Assembly: GCA_903960725.1 (NCBI GenBank)
Contig: CAJCBY010000507.1
Span: 1 to 10,625, forward strand
Direction: 5' to 3'
Source: an uncultured Cytophagaceae bacterium
GTDB taxonomy: Bacteria > Bacteroidota > Bacteroidia > Cytophagales > Spirosomataceae
Length of the DNA: 10,625 nt
Shown here: positions 1-6,815 of the stretch, in pieces
How positions within the stretch are numbered: position 1 is the first letter of the stretch
Layout: each line of letters opens with the position of its first letter
Position numbers and translations under genes: made by a program
Notes under the pieces: model-generated
What the model saw: the letters and a program-made list of their open reading frames with translations, nothing else
Database searches by the model: none
What the model was told of the DNA's origin: nothing

Positions 1-609
1 GAAGTGGAAGCGGAGGAGACGGTGGAAGATGCAGGGCAGGCGAAAGATTCTGTTTGGGCTTATCCAAATCTTGTTTTAGGTCTAGTGGCTTTCTTTCTAT
101 ATGTGGGTGTGGAAGTGATCGCGGGAGATACGATTATCAATTATGGTGTTTCTCAAGGGTTTAGTCAGGATGTAGCCAAAATCTTTACGACTTATACCTT
201 ATACGGTATGTTAGCCGGCTATGTTATTGGTATCTTCTTTATTCCCAAATACTTATCGCAACAAAAAGCCTTAAATTATTCGGCTATTTTAGGGGTTGTA
301 TTTTCAATCGGTGCTATTGCTTTCACGGGATTTAATTCAGTTTTATGCCTTGCCTTATTGGGATTAGCCAATGCCTTAATGTGGCCAGCATTGTGGCCTT
401 TAGCGATTAATGGATTAGGTAAATTTACGAAGATTGGTAGTGCCTTGATTATTATGATGATATCAGGTGGTGCGCTAATGCCTTTATTGTATGGTAAAAT
501 CGCCGATCAAATTGGGAATACGCAAAGCGCTTACCTGATTTTAATCCCATGCTACATTTTTATCTATTATTACGCAACAATTGGGCATAAAAAGAGTTCA
601 TGGAAGTAG
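1..609 (+). CDS. Sugar MFS transporter (FucP/GluP type), C-terminal half, 5' end outside window
   Basis: Inner-membrane sugar:proton symporter of the major facilitator superfamily, FucP/GluP (fucose, glucose/galactose) branch. The frame is open from base 1, so the start lies upstream; the 202 codons visible are about half of a typical 400-440 residue protein. It opens with a charged, acidic stretch typical of the cytoplasmic loop between helices 6 and 7. Six hydrophobic segments follow, consistent with helices 7-12. Visible family signatures are FFLYVGVEVIAGD in the first of these helices, ALMWPALWPLAINGLG in the fourth and GGALMPLLYGKIAD in the fifth. The exact sugar cannot be read from this half; in Bacteroidota such proteins carry glucose, galactose, fucose or N-acetylglucosamine. 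The gene ends 30 bp before ispG, which has its own promoter-like box, so shared transcription is possible but not required. The family call is firm, the substrate open. Confidence 0.88.
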   Translation, partial: EVEAEETVEDAGQAKDSVWAYPNLVLGLVAFFLYVGVEVIAGDTIINYGVSQGFSQDVAKIFTTYTLYGMLAGYVIGIFFIPKYLSQQKALNYSAILGVVFSIGAIAFTGFNSVLCLALLGLANALMWPALWPLAINGLGKFTKIGSALIIMMISGGALMPLLYGKIADQIGNTQSAYLILIPCYIFIYYYATIGHKKSSWK

Positions 610-616
610 AATTGCC

Positions 617-624
617 TATTTTTG
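617..624 (+). promoter_or_regulatory. Candidate Bacteroidota -7 box upstream of ispG
   Basis: TATTTTTG is an exact match to the Bacteroidota sigma-A -7 consensus TAnnTTTG and lies 15 bp before the ATG at 640. The expected -33 TTG is not perfect: TTC at 597-599 sits 17 bp upstream. If used, the leader would be only about 10 nt. It also argues against translation starting at the TTG at 622, which lies inside the box. This is a motif match only. Confidence 0.4.
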
Positions 625-639
625 CGTTTTGATTCTGTT

Positions 640-2625
640 ATGTCTAAAATTATTAATTTGAACGATCCCCTACTCGCTGATGGAAATCAGTATGCTCCGT
701 CACTCTATGCATATCAAAGACGCAGCACGATTCCTGTTCAAATAGGTGAGCTCTATTTAGGTTCAGACTTTCCCATTCGGATTCAGTCGATGACTACGGT
801 AGATACCATGGATACGCAAGGATCAATTGAGCAATCTATTCGAATGATAGATGCTGGTTGCGAATTAGTTCGCATCACGGCTCCCTCTGTTAAAGAGGCT
901 CAGAATCTCGAGAACATTCGCAAAGGTTTGCGGGAGCGTGGTTACAAGACACCTTTAGTGGCTGACATTCACTTTACGCCTAATGCCGCTGAACTAGCTG
1001 CTAGAATCGTCGAAAAGGTTCGTATTAATCCTGGAAACTACGCAGATAAAAAACGCTTTGAAACCATTGATTATACAGACGCGTCTTATTCGTCAGAATT
1101 AGATCGTATTCGGGATAAATTCCTCCCTTTAGTCAAAATATGTAAAGAATACGGCACGGCGATGCGTATTGGTACGAATCACGGCTCGCTTTCAGATCGT
1201 ATTTTAAGTCGTTACGGAGATACGCCTAATGGGATGGTGGAATCAGCTTTGGAATTCCTTCGCATTTGTGAGGATGAGAACTATTTCAACATCGTTCTTT
1301 CGATGAAATCGTCGAATACACAGGTGATGGTGGAAGCGTATCGATTATTGAGTAAGAAGTTAAAGGACGGAGGATTTAAGGATTATCCAATGCACTTAGG
1401 TGTAACAGAGGCTGGTGACGGAGAAGATGGTCGCATTAAATCGGCAGTAGGTATAGGTACGTTATTAGAAGATGGTTTAGGTGATACGATTCGCGTATCG
1501 TTGACGGAGGATCCTGAATTCGAGATTCCCGTGGCGCAAGATTTAGCACGTCGTTATGATACACGTGCTTCTGCTCAAGATCCCATCCCTGTTTTTAGAG
1601 GTGATTCTGTTGCATTTGACTCCCCTATACACCCTTTTGCGCATTCGCGTAGAAAGACGTCGGAGATTTTTTCGATGGGTGGTCATCAGGTTCCTCGCGT
1701 AATCGCAGACTTTTCTACTCGATCATCCATTTCAATTGCTGATTTAAAGTCGATAGGGCATTTCTATTTGCCTGAGCCTGATAAATGGGCGATGAATGAC
1801 CTGGGTGCTGATTTTATTTATACAGGTCAGCAGTCACTCGATTTTATGTTACCTAATGGCCTACGTCAAATTCAAGATGCCTCCATTTGGTCACCGTCGG
1901 AATACGTATATCCCTTATTCAGCTATGCAGAATATCAAATTGCTACACAAAAGCATGCGACTGTAAATTTCGTATCATTGGATGCAGCAGAATTAGTGGC
2001 AGGGGCTGATGAGTTTGATTCTACTTGCGTGATTGTGTTACATTCTTCGAATGCGCATCAAATGCCTGCGATTCGACGCGCTTTCTTTCATTTGATTGAA
2101 AAGGGAATTGTTAATCCAGTTATTATTCACCTAAACTACACTTCCATTTCAGACGATCAATTTCAATTATTCGCCCCTACGGATGGTGGAGCCTTGTTCA
2201 TTGATGGTTTAGGCGATGGTTTGATGCTTAGCCTAAAGCATTCGAAGAATAAAGAGGCGTTGTGTAATTCGACGAATTTTGGGACATTGCAAGCGAGTAG
2301 AATGCGTATTTCGAAAACGGAGTACATCTCTTGTCCGTCTTGTGGTCGCACCTTATTTGACCTACAAGAAACGACGGCTATGATTCGTCAAAAAACTGAT
2401 CACTTAAAAGGTATCAAAATAGGCATTATGGGCTGCATCGTTAATGGTCCAGGTGAGATGGCTGATGCAGATTATGGGTATGTAGGTATCGGAAAAGATA
2501 AGATTGCGCTCTACAAAGGGCAAGAAGTAGTGAAAAAGTCTGTTCCTGCAGATTCTGCGGTGGATGAATTAATCACGTTAATTAAGGAGCATGGAGATTG
2601 GCGCGAGCCCTCTATAAACGACTAG
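640..2625 (+). CDS. ispG: 4-hydroxy-3-methylbut-2-en-1-yl diphosphate synthase, long three-domain form
   Basis: IspG (GcpE) converts 2-C-methyl-D-erythritol 2,4-cyclodiphosphate to HMBPP, the penultimate step of the MEP isoprenoid pathway, in the cytoplasm, using a [4Fe-4S] cluster. At 661 residues it is far longer than the roughly 370-residue E. coli enzyme. It has the plant/Chlamydia/Bacteroidota layout: TIM barrel at about residues 30-290 (IQSMTTVDTMDT, VADIHFTPNAA, VRINPGN, LGVTEAGDGEDGRIKSA), an inserted domain at about 300-550, and the cluster domain at 555-655. The cluster ligands are all present: C565 and C568 in CPSCGRTLFD, C599 in MGCIVNGPGE, and E606. I chose the ATG at 640 over an in-frame TTG at 622 because the TTG lies inside a promoter-like box. 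The gene is followed 3 bp later by a small membrane-protein gene. Identification is very secure. Confidence 0.97.
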   Translation: MSKIINLNDPLLADGNQYAPSLYAYQRRSTIPVQIGELYLGSDFPIRIQSMTTVDTMDTQGSIEQSIRMIDAGCELVRITAPSVKEAQNLENIRKGLRERGYKTPLVADIHFTPNAAELAARIVEKVRINPGNYADKKRFETIDYTDASYSSELDRIRDKFLPLVKICKEYGTAMRIGTNHGSLSDRILSRYGDTPNGMVESALEFLRICEDENYFNIVLSMKSSNTQVMVEAYRLLSKKLKDGGFKDYPMHLGVTEAGDGEDGRIKSAVGIGTLLEDGLGDTIRVSLTEDPEFEIPVAQDLARRYDTRASAQDPIPVFRGDSVAFDSPIHPFAHSRRKTSEIFSMGGHQVPRVIADFSTRSSISIADLKSIGHFYLPEPDKWAMNDLGADFIYTGQQSLDFMLPNGLRQIQDASIWSPSEYVYPLFSYAEYQIATQKHATVNFVSLDAAELVAGADEFDSTCVIVLHSSNAHQMPAIRRAFFHLIEKGIVNPVIIHLNYTSISDDQFQLFAPTDGGALFIDGLGDGLMLSLKHSKNKEALCNSTNFGTLQASRMRISKTEYISCPSCGRTLFDLQETTAMIRQKTDHLKGIKIGIMGCIVNGPGEMADADYGYVGIGKDKIALYKGQEVVKKSVPADSAVDELITLIKEHGDWREPSIND

Positions 2626-2628
2626 ACT

Positions 2629-2820
2629 ATGAGCAGATTAAGAGAACAATTTAGAGTGGGGGAAGTTTTCACGTATTTCATTCGTGTATTCCAAAAGCCA
2701 AAGCCAGGAGCAGCACCCGCTAACTTTAACTTACGCGCCATGCACACGATCAACAAGATTTCGATCTTGATGTTTATCGTTTGTCTGATTGTGATGATTT
2801 ACCGCGCTTTTCTGCGCTAA
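2629..2820 (+). CDS. Small one-helix membrane protein, DUF6728-like
   Basis: A 63-residue protein of unknown function. The N-terminal 40 residues are basic and polar, with aromatic pairs (FTYFIRVFQKPKPG) and a motif NFNLRAMHTINKIS that I recall from the Bacteroidota family DUF6728. Residues about 43-60 (ISILMFIVCLIVMIYRAF) form one hydrophobic helix ending in a basic residue. No signal-peptide cleavage site is visible, so it is probably a single-pass inner-membrane protein with a cytoplasmic N-terminus. The start lies 3 bp after the ispG stop, so it is almost certainly co-transcribed and perhaps translationally coupled with it. Its TAA directly abuts the stop codon of the opposing thioredoxin-fold gene. 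The family name is from memory and should be confirmed by a profile search. No function should be inferred beyond membrane location and the ispG link. Confidence 0.82.
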   Translation: MSRLREQFRVGEVFTYFIRVFQKPKPGAAPANFNLRAMHTINKISILMFIVCLIVMIYRAFLR

Positions 2821-3855
2821 TTATTTAGTACCGTAAAGACACCAAGATGATTTTGCTTTTTTCAAAGCAGCGGCATCTTTTGTCTTTCCTTTGACATAAT
2901 CACACAAGAATTGATTCTCCTTTGGACCTAATGCGCCAGGCATTGAATTGATTAATTCATCAATTACTTTCATCGCTTGCGTGGTCTTTTTCTGCTTGAA
3001 TAGCATATCAGATTCGACCATCCAGGTTCTTCGATTAATACTGGCACGGTCTAAGCCCGTTTTAGCCATTTGGATTTTCATCTTCATCAACCCCGCTTCA
3101 CCTAATTTTGCAGCTTGTGAGCTAGATAAAGTAATGGAGAAGATATTCTCATACACCATCCTAACCATAGACGGGTCATAAATGGAATTGTAAAAATTTA
3201 TGTTGCGGATGAAATAATCAAATAGGCGATTATCGTGGCTCATAAGTGCCACTTGCATGATGTTGAAAGTTGATTGAGAGCTGTATTGCGCCGTTTTTAA
3301 TAAGGCGATGTACGCATTCATTGCCTTGATATTAGATACCGTGTCCCCTGTGATGCGAGCATAATGAGCATAATTCAACAACATACCTGGATTTTTTTCC
3401 CCTGCCGCTAAACGTTTAGGAAATTGAGCTACTTGTTCTGCCGGGTTTATCGCTTTGGTAGCGATTCCATTCACCATTACTACTGTATTGTCTTTCTCGC
3501 CAAAAATCCTCGCTTGCACTATTTTCATCGTTTTAGGTTCGAAGAAAACAAAGGTTGGTGTCGCATTCAAAATAATTCCAGCCTGCTTTAAAGTCATTTG
3601 ATTCGCAGGATTACGAATATCTAATTGGTAGTTAACGAAATTTTTATTGTAGACAGCTCCTACAGCCTGCTGATTAAATACCCCTTTGAACGAACTACAT
3701 ACGTGGCAATCAGGGGCATAAATTTCCATGAAAAGCAATTTATTTTGCTTAATGGCTTCTGCCCGCGCTTCTTGTAAAGAGGCAGCTGAACTAAAATTAA
3801 TGCCTTGTGAAAGCCCTAAAAAGGGTAATATCAGGAGTAGGAGTATTTTTTTCAT
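2821..3855 (-). CDS. Exported thioredoxin-fold protein with CxxC and helical C-terminal region
   Basis: A 344-residue protein with a signal peptide: MKK, a run of leucine/isoleucine, and likely cleavage near residue 17 (GLSQ), placing it in the periplasm or envelope. Residues about 22-120 form a thioredoxin-like domain. The active-site pair is C50-H-V-C53 in APDCHVCSSF, and a cis-proline motif NATPTFVFF follows at P100. The CHVC centre differs from the CGPC of thioredoxin; the family could be a thiol reductase or an oxidant. The remaining 220 residues look mostly helical, possibly TPR-like, with two further cysteines near the end (C318, C339). The start lies 2 bp after the gldC stop, so the two genes are probably one operon with gldC first. 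Its stop abuts the stop of the convergent small membrane-protein gene. The fold and export are well supported; the substrate is unknown. Confidence 0.87.
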   Translation of the reverse strand: MKKILLLLILPFLGLSQGINFSSAASLQEARAEAIKQNKLLFMEIYAPDCHVCSSFKGVFNQQAVGAVYNKNFVNYQLDIRNPANQMTLKQAGIILNATPTFVFFEPKTMKIVQARIFGEKDNTVVMVNGIATKAINPAEQVAQFPKRLAAGEKNPGMLLNYAHYARITGDTVSNIKAMNAYIALLKTAQYSSQSTFNIMQVALMSHDNRLFDYFIRNINFYNSIYDPSMVRMVYENIFSITLSSSQAAKLGEAGLMKMKIQMAKTGLDRASINRRTWMVESDMLFKQKKTTQAMKVIDELINSMPGALGPKENQFLCDYVKGKTKDAAALKKAKSSWCLYGTK

Positions 3856-3857
3856 AC

Positions 3858-4211
3858 TTAGTTAGCGCCTTTCTCAGCGGCTACGATTTCTTTCTGTAAA
3901 TGGGTTGATAGTGTACGGCAAACGGCCTCTAATTCTTGAGCAAAGAAGTTATCGCCTGTAGCCTGCAAAGAGGCGTCTGCCACAGTTCCTACTACTTCAA
4001 TGAAGAATCTTTTCATGTCCATTACTTCCATGTCTTTCGTCCAAAGAGGTAATGTTAACGTGCCTTTATGGTAAGGATCCCAAGTAGCGACTAAAATGGC
4101 CTTGGTCTCTTCGATCCCTTCGTTAGGATTATCAGTAGCGGACCAAGAGATTTGTTCTGGGATATTTTGGTCGTCTAATTGTATTTTAAAATTGATTTCA
4201 GAATGTTTCAT
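3858..4211 (-). CDS. gldC: Gliding motility protein GldC
   Basis: A 117-residue GldC homologue. In Flavobacterium johnsoniae, GldC is a small soluble protein that supports gliding motility without being strictly essential; its molecular role is unresolved. Supporting motifs are the N-terminal beta-like segment with IPEQISWSATD, then EETKAILVATWDP, then LPLWTKDMEVMDMKRFF and a helical C-terminus. Length agrees with the family (about 110-120). No signal peptide or membrane helix is visible, which fits a cytoplasmic protein. It is the first gene of a probable two-gene operon with the exported thioredoxin-fold protein, 2 bp downstream. It diverges from cinA across a 44-bp AT-rich spacer. No other gld gene lies in the window, so actual gliding cannot be concluded; homologues also occur in non-gliding Bacteroidota. 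Confidence 0.93.
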   Translation of the reverse strand: MKHSEINFKIQLDDQNIPEQISWSATDNPNEGIEETKAILVATWDPYHKGTLTLPLWTKDMEVMDMKRFFIEVVGTVADASLQATGDNFFAQELEAVCRTLSTHLQKEIVAAEKGAN

Positions 4212-4255
4212 GGATGTAAAATTAATCGTATTTTCGTATAAATTAAGGAAAATTA
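4212..4255. promoter_or_regulatory. Divergent gldC/cinA promoter region
   Basis: This 44-bp spacer is all that separates the start codons of gldC (minus) and cinA (plus), so it must hold both promoters unless they lie inside the opposing genes. It is very AT-rich. On the plus strand TATTTTCG (4229-4236) and on the minus strand TAATTTTA (4217-4224) each differ by one base from TAnnTTTG. Neither has a good -33 TTG at the right distance. The boxes lie so close together that the two promoters would compete for polymerase. Confidence 0.4.
4245..4250 (+). promoter_or_regulatory. Shine-Dalgarno-like site of cinA
   Basis: AAGGAA stands 5 nt before the cinA ATG at 4256 and supports that start. Such sites are not the rule in Bacteroidota, where many genes, including most in this window, lack one. 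Confidence 0.5.
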
Positions 4256-5506
4256 ATGGTTAAGGCTGAAATTATTACCATTGGGGATGAGATACTCTAC
4301 GGGCAAATCCTGGATACAAATACTCAGTGGATCAGTCTTGAATTAGATAAATTAGGCATTAAGACCGTACGGAAATCATCCGTGGGTGATCAAAAATCAG
4401 AAATTCTTCAGATACTAAACGAAGCTGCAAATCGCGCCGACGTCGTATTTATTACGGGTGGACTTGGACCTACGAAGGACGATTTGACTAAAAAAATACT
4501 AGCAGAATATTTTGGATGTGAATTAGCTATGCATCCTCAGGCTTTACAAGATGTGACAGAATTCTTTGCTAAACGTGGTAGAGAGTTATCGGAAATTAAT
4601 CGGGATCAAGCCTTATTACCTACGAAAGCAGAATTTGTTCGCAATAGTCAAGGTACTGCGCCAGGGATGTGGTTTAATGAGAAAGGTGTGATCTGGGTTT
4701 CGATGCCAGGGGTTCCTTATGAGATGAAAAATATCATGGAGCATGAAGTGCTTCCGCGATTGGTAAATCACTTCCAGATGCCGGTTATTTATCACAAGGT
4801 TATCAAGACTGTCGGAATAGGTGAATCTTATTTGTCGGAATTGATAGAGAGCTGGGAATTGCAACTGCCTGAACATATTAAATTAGCTTATTTGCCCTCT
4901 ATGGGTATCGTTAAATTACGTTTAACGGCTGTGGGTGAAGATTTAGAACAATTGAAAGTAGAGGTTGAATCAGAATTGCAAAAAGTGAATCCGTTGATTA
5001 AGTCCTATATTTTTGGATATGAAAAGGATGAATTAGCGGACGTGGTAGGTCGCTTGTTGATTGGTCAGAAAGCTACTTTATCCGTAGCAGAGAGTTGTAC
5101 TGGCGGGCATTTAGCACATCAGTTTACTCAAAATGCAGGAAGTTCAGCTTATTTTATGGGTGGGATACTCTCCTATGCGAATCAGGTAAAAATAGATCAA
5201 TTGGGCGTATCAGAGCAGATTTTAGCTAGCGATGGAGCTGTTTCTGAAGCTTGTATTCAGGCTATGGCGCAGGGTGTACAAAAGAGACTGGGGACCACCT
5301 ATGCTTTAGCTACATCTGGCATTGCTGGACCCGATGGAGGAACTGCTGAAAAACCGGTAGGGACCGTATGGATTGCTTTGGCACATCCTGAAGGAGTTAT
5401 TTCCAGAAAATTAACTTTAGGTGGAACTCGAATGCAAAATATTTATTTAAGCTCGTTAGCTTGTGTAAATTTGTTGCGCAAATATCTATTAAACGATTTA
5501 AACTAA
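4256..5506 (+). CDS. cinA: CinA: MoCF-domain protein with C-terminal NMN amidohydrolase domain
   Basis: Full-length CinA, 416 residues, the usual two-domain size. The N-terminal domain (about 1-170) has the molybdopterin-binding/COG1058 fold with AEIITIGDEIL at the start and TGGLGPTKDD at 67-76; in characterised homologues it acts as an ADP-ribose pyrophosphatase. The C-terminal domain (about 255-410) is PncC-like and deamidates nicotinamide mononucleotide to the nicotinate form, recycling NAD breakdown products. Its signature VAESCTGG is at 277-284, followed by GGILSYAN and SGIAGPDGGT. The old name 'competence-induced' comes from Gram-positive bacteria and need not apply here. The start has a Shine-Dalgarno-like AAGGAA 5 nt upstream. 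The next gene, an E2 acyltransferase, starts 4 bp after the stop, so the two are probably co-transcribed and share the terminator at 6768-6795. Confidence 0.96.
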   Translation: MVKAEIITIGDEILYGQILDTNTQWISLELDKLGIKTVRKSSVGDQKSEILQILNEAANRADVVFITGGLGPTKDDLTKKILAEYFGCELAMHPQALQDVTEFFAKRGRELSEINRDQALLPTKAEFVRNSQGTAPGMWFNEKGVIWVSMPGVPYEMKNIMEHEVLPRLVNHFQMPVIYHKVIKTVGIGESYLSELIESWELQLPEHIKLAYLPSMGIVKLRLTAVGEDLEQLKVEVESELQKVNPLIKSYIFGYEKDELADVVGRLLIGQKATLSVAESCTGGHLAHQFTQNAGSSAYFMGGILSYANQVKIDQLGVSEQILASDGAVSEACIQAMAQGVQKRLGTTYALATSGIAGPDGGTAEKPVGTVWIALAHPEGVISRKLTLGGTRMQNIYLSSLACVNLLRKYLLNDLN

Positions 5507-5510
5507 GCCT

Positions 5511-6767
5511 ATGGCCATTACAGAGGTGATTATGCCCAAAATGGGTGAAAGTATCATGGAAGCGACTGTTTTAAATTGGTTAAAGCAGCCGGGTGATTAT
5601 GTGGAAGTGGATGAGTTTATCTTAGAAGTAGCCACAGATAAGATTGATACGGAAGTACCTTCGCCGGTCGCCGGTTATTTACAAAAGATTTTAGTTCCAG
5701 TAGGGTCAGTGGCTACCATTGGAAAAGCTATCTGTATACTGGATGCCGTTTCTACAGAGACACCAGAAGCGAATGATACGTTCTCTTTGGATGAAAATAT
5801 GTCTGCTTTAATCGATTTAACGGTAGGAACCTCTGAGTTAAGTACTGATAAATCAACTAATCCGTGGATTTCTCCCTTAATTAAGCAGATTTGTCAGTCT
5901 GAGAATGTGTCCCAAAGAGAATTAAACCAAATCTCTGGTTCAGGTCTAGATGGTCGAATCACAAAGAAAGATGTGTTGAATTACATCGCAGTCCGCAACT
6001 CAAAGAGAATGATTTCTTCAGGAACCTTGAGTCAAGGGGCTGGAATGCGTTTGCCAGGTGACGAAGTAATTGAAATGGATCGCATGCGGAAGATGATTTC
6101 CGAGCGCATGCTTGATTCTAAACGCATTGCACCCCATGTTACGTCATTCTTAGAGGCCGATGTAACCAACCTGGTTACTTGGCGTTCAAAAGTAAAACAG
6201 GATTTTCAAGATAAATACCAGGAGGCTTTAACCTTCACTCCGCTCCTATTTAAAGCAACCGCAGACGCCTTGAAAGATTTTCCAGGTATGCTGATTTCCG
6301 TAGAAGGAAATTACATCGTGCAGCACGCACAAATAAACATAGGAATGGCTGTTGCTTTGCCCAATGGCAATTTAATTGTTCCTGTGATTCACGAAGTGGA
6401 TAAATTGTCCTTAGTCGAGCTAACCCAAAAGGTAAATGATCTTTCTGCGCGTGCTCGAGCTAATAAATTGAAGCCAGCTGATTTAGAGGGTGGAACATTT
6501 ACGATATCGAATATTGGTGGTTTTGGCAATTTAATGGGAACGCCTATTATCGTGCAACCACAGGTGGGTATTTTAGCTTTTGGCGTTATAGAAAAGAAGC
6601 CAGCTGTCATTACGAATGAAAAAGGTGACGACGTTATTGCTATTCGTCAAAAGATGTTCATCTCGCATTCGTATGATCATCGAGTGGTGGATGGATCGCT
6701 AGGAGGAGGATTTGTGAAGCGGGTTGCTGATTACTTAGAGAAGTTCAGTGCTAATACAGAGATATAA
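5511..6767 (+). CDS. 2-oxo acid dehydrogenase E2 component (dihydrolipoamide acyltransferase)
   Basis: E2 core enzyme of a 2-oxo acid dehydrogenase complex; it moves an acyl group from its lipoyl arm to CoA in the cytoplasm. All three parts are present in 418 residues: one lipoyl domain (about 1-78) with the lipoylated lysine K44 in EVATDKIDTEVPSP, a short E1/E3-binding domain (about 119-157, WISPLIKQI ... SGSGLDGRITKKDVL), and the catalytic domain (about 185-412) with H390 and D394 in DHRVVDG. Segments ISNIGGFG and GTPIIVQPQVGILAFG are typical of the catalytic fold. Whether the substrate is pyruvate, 2-oxoglutarate or branched-chain keto acids cannot be settled: E1 and E3 genes are not in the window. 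The single lipoyl domain and overall length fit the OGDH/BCKDH-like group often annotated generically in Bacteroidota. It is coupled to cinA with a 4-bp gap and ends at a strong terminator. Confidence 0.95.
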   Translation: MAITEVIMPKMGESIMEATVLNWLKQPGDYVEVDEFILEVATDKIDTEVPSPVAGYLQKILVPVGSVATIGKAICILDAVSTETPEANDTFSLDENMSALIDLTVGTSELSTDKSTNPWISPLIKQICQSENVSQRELNQISGSGLDGRITKKDVLNYIAVRNSKRMISSGTLSQGAGMRLPGDEVIEMDRMRKMISERMLDSKRIAPHVTSFLEADVTNLVTWRSKVKQDFQDKYQEALTFTPLLFKATADALKDFPGMLISVEGNYIVQHAQINIGMAVALPNGNLIVPVIHEVDKLSLVELTQKVNDLSARARANKLKPADLEGGTFTISNIGGFGNLMGTPIIVQPQVGILAFGVIEKKPAVITNEKGDDVIAIRQKMFISHSYDHRVVDGSLGGGFVKRVADYLEKFSANTEI

Positions 6768-6795
6768 AAAAAGAGCCTCATTCGAGGCTCTTTTT
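6768..6795. terminator. Bidirectional intrinsic terminator between E2 gene and desaturase gene
   Basis: Perfect 7-bp GC-rich stem GAGCCTC (6773-6779) and GAGGCTC (6784-6790) with a 4-nt ATTC loop. It is flanked by an A-tract (6768-6772) and a T-tract (6791-6795) that extend pairing and give a U-run on either strand. It starts right after the E2 stop codon and lies 20 bp beyond the end of the oppositely oriented desaturase gene, so it can end both transcripts. Confidence 0.93.
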
Positions 6796-6815
6796 GTTTA
6801 TTGTATAAGTAAATT

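Noticed and set aside
622..639. TTG at 622 as an upstream start of ispG
   Set aside because: It lies within an exact promoter-like TAnnTTTG box and adds only six unsupported residues; the ATG at 640 gives a normal N-terminus.
2804..2817. GCGC/GCGC hairpin at the end of the small membrane-protein gene as a terminator
   Set aside because: The stem is only 4 bp and is followed by TAATTATTTAG rather than a T-run; it is coding sequence.
2854..2869. TGCTTT/AAAGCA hairpin inside the thioredoxin-fold gene as a terminator for the ispG transcript
   Set aside because: A 6-bp AT-rich stem with no following T-run on the plus strand, explained by lysine/alanine codons on the minus strand.
6082..6111. GCATGCG/CGCATGC inverted repeat inside the E2 gene
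   Set aside because: Only 7 bp with a 16-nt loop, and both halves encode the conserved Arg-Met pairs of the E2 catalytic domain start; codon reuse explains it.
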